Below, piece after piece: positions 1 through 6,618 of a stretch of 19,398 bases of DNA. A program made the translations under genes and the position numbers. Source of the DNA: Acidobacteriota bacterium (lineage in GTDB: Bacteria > Acidobacteriota > Vicinamibacteria > Vicinamibacterales > UBA8438); the NCBI GenBank assembly GCA_011523485.1, contig WTGR01000127.1, positions 1-19,398 on the forward strand, written 5' to 3'. Numbering within the stretch: the stretch's first letter is position 1; each line of letters begins with the position of its first letter. The notes under the pieces were generated by a model that saw nothing but the letters and a program-made list of their open reading frames with translations, was not told the origin of the DNA and made no database searches.

Positions 1-808
1 GAGGTGAGGAGTTTTCAGTGACCACAATGGGGATTATTGGGTGACCGGTGACACCGACCCCGACGGCTGCAATCCCGACGACGTTCTCGTTCATCGCATT
101 CCTGGCAAACCACGCCGGCCGCGATGTGTTCGCCCGAGGCCGAAACGGCGTTCCAGCCCGCGCGGCGCGTTGGTCAACTGCGACATGACCGCGCCTCTCT
201 GCCGGGGCCACGTGCGACGAACGGTGCGACTTGAGGGCGAGTCCCCGGCGCGAGTGGTGGCGCATGGAACTCCCGAACGCTGCCCGGATCACGATCGGCT
301 CGGACACGAGCCGCCTGCTCGCCAGGGCTGAACAGAGGTTCGCAGCCCTGCGGTTCCATTGCCGGCGAGTCACCGGCCGGCCGGCCCGAACGCCAGTCGC
401 GGTTGCTCGCCCTCGCGCCAATCGCCAATCGCGACCAGGGTCGAGCTGCCACATTCCCCGAAGGAGACGCCGCGTTCCCGACTCGCGCGGCTTCCGACCC
501 GGTCGGGTGTTCACGCATGCCTGGGCGACCACGGCCGCACAGGTGCGCCGGACCCTGAAGGGCCGACGAGATCCACCGGCCCCGGCCCACCGCCGAGCGG
601 CCGTGGCTTCGAGACCACGGTCCAAGCGAATAGAGCCATTCCGCCGCCTCCCGGAGCGGGAAGCCGGTACGGGCCCGTCGCCGCGCTCGACAGACGCATC
701 GAGGGCGCGAAGGACAATAGTCTCCCGCCCCGCAGCGGGCCGCAGCAGCAAAGACCAGCGGCGGAGTGTCCACTTCGTCATCCACCGGGGAAGGCAGGCG
801 CGACAGCC
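1..808. other. Left edge, no convincing gene
   Basis: This 0.8 kb stretch holds overlapping open frames in several phases, but their products are rich in Arg, Pro and Ser as expected from random high-GC DNA, and none has a good ribosome-binding site or a recognisable motif. The least implausible fragments are a GTG-started 46-codon frame at 48-188 and a frame opening at the ATG at 264, whose first 35 or so residues look protein-like before turning Arg/Pro-rich. These could be remnants of decayed genes. Positions 1-50 are noticeably more AT-rich than the rest. A gene entering from outside could end at the TGA at 19-21, but too little is visible to say. Confidence 0.5.
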
Positions 809-1165
809 ATGAATACGAGTCCCCTCGACCACATCAAGACACTCGCACAGAACATCGATCGGCTCGAGCGCCAAGTGGCGGTCTGGGCCGCCCACCGCAG
901 TTGGGAGGAGGCCGATATCCGATCGCATTCCGACGACCGGGCGCAGGTCGAGGCGGCGACCAGCAGGGCCGCCGTGAAGCTGCTCGCCATGGCCGCGGTC
1001 ATGATCATCGATCCGTTGACGGATTCGGCCGGCGAGGGATCCAGACAACGGATCCTCAACCTGTCGGCCAAGACGCCGCGCTATAGGACCGGGTTCCAAC
1101 TGTGCGACCTGATGGCGACCAAGCTGCGGGAGACGCGCGACAAGGCCGAGGGCCGCATCCACTGA
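809..1165 (+). CDS. Small helical orphan protein (118 aa)
   Basis: The family is not recognised. The ATG at 809 was chosen over longer upstream extensions because the upstream part of the frame is Arg/Pro/Ser-rich shadow sequence, while from 809 codon use becomes regular with G or C in third positions. A purine-rich stretch (GGGGAAGGCAGG, 787-798) lies upstream. The protein starts with an amphipathic helix (about residues 8-30), has an acidic middle, and then a hydrophobic Ala/Met/Ile segment around residues 60-75. That segment is too short and interrupted for a clear membrane helix. It is the first gene of the + strand series leading to the GHKL ATPase. The function is unknown. Coding status rests on composition and start context only. 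Confidence 0.65.
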   Translation: MNTSPLDHIKTLAQNIDRLERQVAVWAAHRSWEEADIRSHSDDRAQVEAATSRAAVKLLAMAAVMIIDPLTDSAGEGSRQRILNLSAKTPRYRTGFQLCDLMATKLRETRDKAEGRIH

Positions 1166-1190
1166 GGAGCTTCGCGGTAACGCCAACACC

Positions 1191-1458
1191 ATGGAAGCGA
1201 ACGCGGAGATCGACTGCGACGACGACCAGACGCTCAGCGCCGAGCTCCACCGCATCGCGGATTGGCACCGCAAACACAACGGTGGATGCGAATCGACGCC
1301 CCGGACGAGCGGGTGCTGGCACCGTTCGTCGCCGGGGAGCCGGTGACCTGATTCACCGGTCCGACCTCGAGGCGTGGCAAGCCCGCCACGAGGAACTCCG
1401 GACCCCAATGGATGCCGGAAGGCGAAACGGCCTCCTCGGCGCGCAACCCGAGGGCTAA
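1191..1458 (+). pseudogene. Scrambled small-gene remnant
   Basis: Coding-like sequence hops through all three frames. From the ATG at 1191 an acidic frame (MEANAEIDCDDDQTLS...) looks real for about 32 codons, then loses character and stops at 1344-1346. A second frame opening at the ATG at 1286 reads MRIDAPDERVLAPFVAGEPV and stops at 1349-1351. A third frame carries HRSDLEAWQARHEEL near 1360-1400 and ends at 1458. The last piece resembles the end of excisionase-type helix-turn-helix proteins, which often finish in RRSDLEAW, but the helix-turn-helix part is not visible. This is best read as a frameshifted remnant or a cluster of tiny ORFs. The interpretation is inference. Confidence 0.25.
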
Positions 1459-1501
1459 GCGATCCCTTCCGGCTACCACGCATCGTGATCGGCGCGGCCC
1501 A

Positions 1502-1524
1502 GGCGGCCAGCGGTAATGGCCGCC
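1502..1524 (+). promoter_or_regulatory. 8-bp hairpin upstream of the GHKL gene
   Basis: The arms GGCGGCCA (1502-1509) and TGGCCGCC (1517-1524) pair perfectly around a 7-nt loop. There is no following T-run, so it is not a classical intrinsic terminator. It lies about 90 nt before the Shine-Dalgarno of the GHKL ATPase gene. It could be a 5'-UTR structure or a chance GC palindrome. Confidence 0.35.
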
Positions 1525-1623
1525 CCTCGACCGCGCAAGAAGGCCTCTCCACGCGGCGACCGATCACAACCCGACCGCTACCGGCAACCCGGGCGCAGTG
1601 CGCCTCCACAACAAGGAGCCGAC

Positions 1624-3354
1624 ATGAAGAACCAGACAGAGATCCGTGCCTGCATCGATCCCGGGGCGGTCGACAAGGTGACCCGCTTCTTCAACGCGAG
1701 CACGGAGCAGACCCTGCAGGAGATCCTGCAGAACGCGCGGCGCTCCGGCGCGACCACGGTAGAGATCACCACCGAGGACGACGGCCGGCTGAGCATCACC
1801 GACGACGGGACCGGGATCGACGATCCCGCGGCGCTGCTTGCCTTCGGCCGAAGCGCCTGGGCCGCCGACACCCGCCACGGCGAGGACCCGGCCGGCATGG
1901 GGGTGTACGCGCTGGCGAGGACGACCGCGACCATCGCGTCGAGGCCGAACGGCGCACGGATGGGCTGGCAGGTCGAGCTCGAGCCCGACCACTACACCGG
2001 ACGCAAGGCGGCCACCGTGGTCGACGCGGCCGCGGCGCCGGCGCCGAGCGGCACGAGAGTCAGTTTCCTCCCGCCCGACGCGCGGTGGCACGCGCGCCGC
2101 GCCCCCGCCAGCGGGGACCGCGAGGCGGCCGCCAAGTGGTGGTTGTGGGTCTACGGCAACGCCATCAGAGCGGCTGTACGCCATTACCCGCTCCCGGTGA
2201 CCATCAACGGCCAGCCGGCCGAGCAGCAGGAGTTCCTGGGCGAGGCCCTCTACCGCCGCCGCTGGCGCGGCCTCGAGATCGGCGTCTTCGATACCGAGAC
2301 CCACTGCGGCGTGCCGAACCTGAACTTCCACGGCCACGCCATCCGGATGGAGATCCCGACGGTGCCGACGCTGCTCACCCAATGGCACGCGCGCATCGAC
2401 GTGCGCCGCTGTCCGGAACTGGAGCTGGTGCTGCCGGCGCGGCAGGAGATCGTGCAGTCGGACTTCAGCAAGCAGCTCCAGGAGGAGGCCCGCAAGACGA
2501 TCCTCCAGGCGATGGGCGTCGAGGCGGCCGAGGCGGGCTATCGGGTCTTCGACAAGGCCCGCGAGGCCGGCATCGCGCTGCCGGTCCCGGCCCCGGCGCT
2601 CTGCCCGTGGGAGCCGCAGACCGCGCGCTGGGACCAGCAGCGGGACCGCTCGGCGCGCCGGCCGGTCCGGCCGACCGATTTGCTGATGGACGCCCACCTC
2701 GACGCTTCCGACGAGCAGTTGCTCGCCTACGCGCTCAAGGGGACGCAACTGCGGCGCGAGATCCACGGGACGGACACGCGCCTGGAGGGCTACGAGTGGT
2801 ACGACCACCTGGGGCGCATCACCCGCATGGACATCGACCTGGTCTACGGCGCCGAGACCATCCGGCTGCGCCGACCGCAGACGAAGTGGCCTCGGGTTCC
2901 GACAACGCGACCCAAGGCCGTGCGGATCACGCTCGCGGTCGATCGCGGCGGCAGGAAGAGCAATCTCCATCTCGACAGCGACGTCGCCTTCGTCGACACG
3001 AACGACCACGCCGGCTGCCCGGACGGGGCGGGGATCGTCCTGACCGAGACGGCGCGCATCGACCAGTCCGACCTGGAGCAGCTGGTGATCGCCTCCTTCT
3101 TCTCCCCGGACGACGGCGCCGACGCCGACTCGAACGAGCGCCAGAAGGCCGAGTTCGCCGAGGCGGCGCGAGACGCGGCGCTGCGGCTCCTCGCCACCCC
3201 CGAGCAGCGCATCAAGCAAATGGTGCGCAACGGCATCGAGGACACCGTCCGGAAGTACGTTCCGCGGCACAGCAACGCGACGATCCGCATCGAGCGGACC
3301 GCCCGGAACACATCCATCGACATCGAGCTGGAACACCTCGAGCAGGCAGGCTGA
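1624..3354 (+). CDS. Orphan GHKL-family ATPase
   Basis: This encodes a 576-aa ATP-binding protein of the GHKL fold (gyrase B, Hsp90, histidine kinase, MutL). The start is ATG 1624, with AAGGAG at 1613-1618 five bases upstream. The N-terminal third carries the Bergerat signatures: the N-box (E33, N37 in LQEILQNARRSGA), the G1 box (D60-x-G62-x-G64 in DDGTGIDDP) and a glycine-rich lid/G2 segment (GMGVYAL, 91-97). There is no HAMP, dimerisation His or receiver domain, so it is not a histidine kinase. There is no Toprim or MutL C-terminal signature either. The rest (about 130-576) is a soluble region whose first part may be an S5-like transducer (PARQEIVQSD near 272-281). Mobile-element GHKL proteins are sometimes defence or chaperone-like factors. 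The substrate here is unknown. It leads the ParB-like/SNO cassette. Confidence 0.88.
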   Translation: MKNQTEIRACIDPGAVDKVTRFFNASTEQTLQEILQNARRSGATTVEITTEDDGRLSITDDGTGIDDPAALLAFGRSAWAADTRHGEDPAGMGVYALARTTATIASRPNGARMGWQVELEPDHYTGRKAATVVDAAAAPAPSGTRVSFLPPDARWHARRAPASGDREAAAKWWLWVYGNAIRAAVRHYPLPVTINGQPAEQQEFLGEALYRRRWRGLEIGVFDTETHCGVPNLNFHGHAIRMEIPTVPTLLTQWHARIDVRRCPELELVLPARQEIVQSDFSKQLQEEARKTILQAMGVEAAEAGYRVFDKAREAGIALPVPAPALCPWEPQTARWDQQRDRSARRPVRPTDLLMDAHLDASDEQLLAYALKGTQLRREIHGTDTRLEGYEWYDHLGRITRMDIDLVYGAETIRLRRPQTKWPRVPTTRPKAVRITLAVDRGGRKSNLHLDSDVAFVDTNDHAGCPDGAGIVLTETARIDQSDLEQLVIASFFSPDDGADADSNERQKAEFAEAARDAALRLLATPEQRIKQMVRNGIEDTVRKYVPRHSNATIRIERTARNTSIDIELEHLEQAG

Positions 3355-3452
3355 CTCTCCAATCGGCCGACTGAACAGCTCCTGGCGCAGGCCCGGCTGC
3401 CCGAACGCCCTCCCGGTGGGCCCCGCGCGATGCGCCGCCGACCCCGATAACT

Positions 3453-3482
3453 GCCCCACGGCACCGGCCTCCGCCGTGGGGC
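3453..3482 (+). promoter_or_regulatory. Perfect 10-bp hairpin before a small gene
   Basis: GCCCCACGGC (3453-3462) and GCCGTGGGGC (3473-3482) form a perfect 10-bp inverted repeat around a 10-nt loop. It starts about 100 nt after the GHKL stop and ends 8 nt before the AAGGAAGGA ribosome-binding site of the next gene. No U-tract follows. Possible roles are a Rho-type or degenerate terminator, an mRNA-processing or stability element, or a DNA operator. The pairing is seen directly and the role is inferred. Confidence 0.5.
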
Positions 3483-3505
3483 GAGCCAACAAGGAAGGAC
3501 GACCA

Positions 3506-3766
3506 ATGCGCACGCCCGAGGTGTGCCCGCCCCGACACGAAGCGCGCTGCCGGGGAGACGCTGTCGCGCACGCGGAAACGGAGACGGAACGCAACGCCCG
3601 CAGACGGGCCGCGACGCTGGCCGCGCTCGACCGAGCCGCGGCCGAGGCGCGGCGCCAGGCAGAGCCCGCGCGCGAGTCCGACTACAGCTCGACGCGCCTG
3701 TGGGACGCCTGCATGGCGCTCATCGAGGCGGCCGAGGACACGCTGGCGGCCCACTGTCGCAAGTAG
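3506..3766 (+). CDS. Small helical orphan protein (86 aa)
   Basis: The family is not recognised. ATG 3506 was preferred over an in-frame ATG at 3416 because AAGGAAGGA (3491-3499) lies 6 nt upstream and the earlier start would run across the 3453-3482 hairpin. The N-terminus carries three Cys/His-containing short motifs (VCPPRHEARC) without a clear metal site. Residues about 25-60 form an Ala/Arg/Glu-rich helix, and the C-terminus is a second helix (WDACMALIEAAEDTL). It sits 42 nt before the ParB-like gene and is probably co-transcribed with it. A partner or adaptor role is possible but nothing in the sequence shows it. Confidence 0.68.
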   Translation: MRTPEVCPPRHEARCRGDAVAHAETETERNARRRAATLAALDRAAAEARRQAEPARESDYSSTRLWDACMALIEAAEDTLAAHCRK

Positions 3767-3808
3767 CCGATTGCCCCGGAGGAGAACCGGAAAGGAGAAG
3801 CAGACGCA

Positions 3809-6088
3809 ATGTCGAAGATCACGAACCGGAACATTCCGCTCGGCCAGCTCGAGCTGGCTCCGGACAACGTGCGGCGCACGCCGGCCGATGCGGCGGCCGA
3901 CGAGCAGTTGCGCGCCAGCATCCTCGCGCTCGACGTTCTCGAGAACCTGCTCGTGCGTCCGAAGAAGGGCGTCAGGAACACCTTCGAGGTCGTCGCCGGC
4001 GGCCGCCGGCTTGCCGCGCTGCAGGCGCTCGCCGCCAACGGCGACATCCCCGGCGACCACCCGGTCCCGTGCCGGCTGCTCCACGGCGCGGCGACCGGCA
4101 CCGACGTCTCGCTCCACGAGAACGAGGTGCGCGCGGCGATGCATCCGGCCGACCGGTTCGAGGCGTACCACGCCCTGACGAAGCAGGGGCTCACCTCGTC
4201 GGTCATCGCCACGCGCTTCGGCGTCCCGGAGCGCTCCGTCGAGCGGCTCCTCCGGCTCGCCTCGGTCTCCCCCGAGCTCGTCGCCGCCTATCGGGACGAG
4301 AGGATGACCCTCGAGACGCTGATGGCGTTCTCGGTGACCGAGGACCACGCCGCGCAGAAGGAGATATGGGACCGCTCGCAGGCGCAGCACCGGGCGCTGT
4401 GGCCGAACGAGGTCCGGCGGGAGCTGACCGAAGGCGCGGTGGCGGGCAACGCCGCGCTGGCGCGCTTCGTGGGCATCGAGGACTACGAGCGGGCCGGGGG
4501 CGCGGTCCAGCGGGACCTGTTCAGCCAGGACTCCGACGGCGTCTATCTCACCGACCGCGCGCTGGTGAACCGGTTGGCGGGCGAGAAGCTCCAGGCCGCA
4601 GCCAACGAGCTGGCCGCCGAATGGAAGTGGGCCGAGGCCCGCATCGAGCCCGACTACGAGGCCGTCAACCGCATGGTGCGGCTGAAGATGATCCCGGTGC
4701 CGCCCACCGAGGAGGAGCAGGCGCGGCTCGACGCGCTGCGCCAGAAGCTCGCGGGCTTCGACGACGCCGGCCAGCTCGGCGACGAGCAGGTCGAGGAGTA
4801 CTACCGCGTCGAGGCCGAGGCCAACGCCCTCGAGGAGGAGCTCGACGAGAAGGGCACCTTCCGCGAGCAGGACAAGGCGATCGCCGGCTGCGTCGTCTAC
4901 GTCGCCCCGAACGGCGAGACCGGCGTCATCGGCGGCCTGGTCCGGCCGGAGGACGTCCCGAAGCGGGAGGAGCGGCCCACGCCGGAACCGAAGGCGCCGG
5001 CCAGCCACGCGCCCGCCGAGGGGGACACGAGCGAGGCGGCGGTAGCCGGCACGGCCCACAGCGGCCAGGCGACGGCAGCCGACTCGGCCGAGGACGACGC
5101 CGTCGACGCCCCGGTGCCCTCCTTCGGCGAGCGCTTCGAGGACCCGGTCTGGTCCAGCGGCCGGACGAAGGCCACCAACCCCGCGGTGAAGGCCGCCGAG
5201 GAGGCGGGGATGAGCCTGTCGCTGACCAACGATCTGAAGTCCATCCGGACGGGGATCGTCAAGGCGCGGCTGGCCCGCAACTTCGCGGTCGCCTTCGACC
5301 TGTTCGTCTTCGAGCTCGTCGAGAAGCTCCACACGCTGGGGCGCGACAACTGCACGAGCATCTCCGGCGCCGAGACGCACATGCGCCCGGTGGACCGGCT
5401 CCGCGAGGACGACTTCGCCATCGCCAACCCGGGCGAGAAGCTGTTCGTCCGGCCGAAGCTGGACATCGCCGCCGAGGACCGGCTCGCCCGCTTCGACGCG
5501 TTTCGCAACCTCGACCGCAGGACGAAGCAGCGCCTGTTCGCCGGGTGCGTCGCCGCCATGCTCAACGACCAGATCGCGTTCGAGCCGCGGGCCAGGCCGG
5601 AGCTGGAGCGGGTGATCGAGCTGCTGGACATCGACTTCGCCGGCCAGGTGCGGCCGACCGAGCAGTACTTCTGGCGGCGGCTCAAGCGCGAGCAGCTGCT
5701 GAAGGTCGGCCGGCAGATTCTCGGCGACGCTTGGGCCGACGCGAGGCTGCGGGCGAAGAAGGCCACATTGGCCGAGGAACTCGGCGGCATCTTCGGGCCG
5801 AAGCCGGCCGCCCGCGGCGGGTTCGACGCCGAGGTGCGCGAGCGCATCGAGGCCTGGACGATGCCGGGCTTCAAGCCCTGGGACCACGACAGCGGCCTGG
5901 TCGACAACGGCGCGGCCGACGCTGCGGCGCCGGCCGAACAGGCCGACGAAGCACCGGGCACGGACGACGAGGCCGAGGCCGGCGCGGCCGAGACGGTCGC
6001 CGGCTTCCCGGAACCGGCCCCGGACGCCCCGGCGCCGGTCGCCGAGGCCGACGATCTGCCGGCCTTCATGCACGAAGAGTCGGCCTGA
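3809..6088 (+). CDS. ParB/KorB-like DNA-binding protein, extended
   Basis: This 759-aa protein has an N-terminal ParB/Srx-like domain (about 1-115). It includes an early NVRRT arginine patch, GGRRLAAL (64-71, the GERR-type box) and HENEVRAAMHPAD (103-115, the ENxxR box). These boxes bind CTP in true ParB proteins. A KorB-type helix-turn-helix follows (about 130-160, GLTSSVIATRFGVPERSVER). Residues about 384-437 are a Pro/Ala/Glu low-complexity linker. A second folded region (about 440-695) follows, then an acidic Ala/Pro tail to 759. The long C-terminal region resembles that of ParB-like proteins found beside SNO helicases on plasmids and integrative elements. No ParA is encoded nearby, so classical partition is not demonstrated. 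The start ATG has AAAGGAGA 10 nt upstream. It probably binds element DNA and may guide or control the downstream helicase. Confidence 0.88.
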   Translation: MSKITNRNIPLGQLELAPDNVRRTPADAAADEQLRASILALDVLENLLVRPKKGVRNTFEVVAGGRRLAALQALAANGDIPGDHPVPCRLLHGAATGTDVSLHENEVRAAMHPADRFEAYHALTKQGLTSSVIATRFGVPERSVERLLRLASVSPELVAAYRDERMTLETLMAFSVTEDHAAQKEIWDRSQAQHRALWPNEVRRELTEGAVAGNAALARFVGIEDYERAGGAVQRDLFSQDSDGVYLTDRALVNRLAGEKLQAAANELAAEWKWAEARIEPDYEAVNRMVRLKMIPVPPTEEEQARLDALRQKLAGFDDAGQLGDEQVEEYYRVEAEANALEEELDEKGTFREQDKAIAGCVVYVAPNGETGVIGGLVRPEDVPKREERPTPEPKAPASHAPAEGDTSEAAVAGTAHSGQATAADSAEDDAVDAPVPSFGERFEDPVWSSGRTKATNPAVKAAEEAGMSLSLTNDLKSIRTGIVKARLARNFAVAFDLFVFELVEKLHTLGRDNCTSISGAETHMRPVDRLREDDFAIANPGEKLFVRPKLDIAAEDRLARFDAFRNLDRRTKQRLFAGCVAAMLNDQIAFEPRARPELERVIELLDIDFAGQVRPTEQYFWRRLKREQLLKVGRQILGDAWADARLRAKKATLAEELGGIFGPKPAARGGFDAEVRERIEAWTMPGFKPWDHDSGLVDNGAADAAAPAEQADEAPGTDDEAEAGAAETVAGFPEPAPDAPAPVAEADDLPAFMHEESA

Positions 6089-6107
6089 CCTGAACCCGCC
6101 TGCCTGA

Positions 6108-6133
6108 CGGGGTCCCCGGACCCGGGGACCCCG
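6108..6133 (+). terminator. 12-bp GC hairpin after the ParB-like gene
   Basis: CGGGGTCCCCGG (6108-6119) and CCGGGGACCCCG (6122-6133) are perfect inverted arms separated by two bases (sterically 11 bp with a 4-nt loop). The hairpin starts 20 nt after the ParB-like stop codon, a normal place for a transcript end. No T-run follows, so an intrinsic terminator is uncertain. It could instead protect the 3' end of the upstream message or be a DNA-binding site. Confidence 0.45.
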
Positions 6134-6164
6134 CACCCCTGCGGACAGAGCCGGACAGGAGGGC

Positions 6165-6195
6165 AAGGCCCGCAACGGGCCTTCGCCCGCCGAAG
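6165..6195 (+). promoter_or_regulatory. Two mutually exclusive hairpins in a leader
   Basis: AAGGCCCG (6165-6172) pairs with CGGGCCTT (6176-6183) around the 3-nt loop CAA. The segment CTTCG (6181-6185), overlapping the second arm, can instead pair with CGAAG (6191-6195). The two structures cannot form at once. The pair sits 12 nt upstream of the GGGGAGG ribosome-binding site of the gene at 6224. An attenuator or translation switch is conceivable, but short GC-rich pairings arise by chance in DNA of this composition. Confidence 0.3.
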
Positions 6196-6223
6196 CGCCG
6201 CAGCCAGGGGAGGACCGCGAAGG

Positions 6224-6565
6224 ATGGCAACAGGACAAACCGCTGCATCGAGACCGGGCGAGGACGTCCGCACGCGGAACCCGCAGGACCTGCGGCCGAG
6301 CCGCGCGAGCGGGTGCTCGCCGAAGTTCTGCGCGCTGATGTGCTGGCTGCTCGACGTCGAGCCGATGACGACGCCGGCAATCGTCGACCTGTGCGTGACG
6401 CAGGACTGCGTCTGGCTGGCGACCACCGAGGACCCGTTCTTCAACCACCTGCTCGGCAGCCTCGACGACGCCGAGCGCAACGTGCGCGCCTGGGCCGAGG
6501 CGTGCAACGCGCACCCGGAACTCACCGAGAGCCTGCTCTCGAAGCTGCGCAAGCACGCGGCCTAG
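6224..6565 (+). CDS. Small orphan protein before the SNO gene (113 aa)
   Basis: The family is not recognised. The start is ATG 6224, with GGGGAGG at 6207-6213. An in-frame start further down would also be possible, because the first 30 residues are polar and disordered-looking. From about residue 33 the sequence becomes compact and well behaved: a Cys-containing hydrophobic helix (FCALMCWLLDV), a strand/loop (CVTQDCVWLATTEDPFF) and C-terminal helices ending in SLLSKLRKHAA. Four cysteines lie in residues 30-62. It ends 53 nt before the SNO/methyltransferase start and is very likely in the same transcript. A function as partner of the large protein is only an inference from position. Confidence 0.72.
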   Translation: MATGQTAASRPGEDVRTRNPQDLRPSRASGCSPKFCALMCWLLDVEPMTTPAIVDLCVTQDCVWLATTEDPFFNHLLGSLDDAERNVRAWAEACNAHPELTESLLSKLRKHAA

Positions 6566-6618
6566 CGGCCCGGTGCGAGATCACGACCACCACCCTGAAC
6601 GAGGGAACGAGACAGCCG

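Noticed and set aside
1564..3594. A 676-codon minus-strand open frame opposite the GHKL gene
   Set aside because: It is an antisense shadow; the GHKL signatures are on the + strand.
3809..6088. Calling this a chromosomal partition protein
   Set aside because: Its size, C-terminal domain, absence of ParA and SNO neighbour fit mobile-element ParB-like proteins better.
3212..6556. An 1114-codon minus-strand open frame opposite the ParB-like gene
   Set aside because: Composition is Arg/Leu/Gly/Val-biased with no domains, and it crosses several intergenic gaps and genes of the opposite strand.
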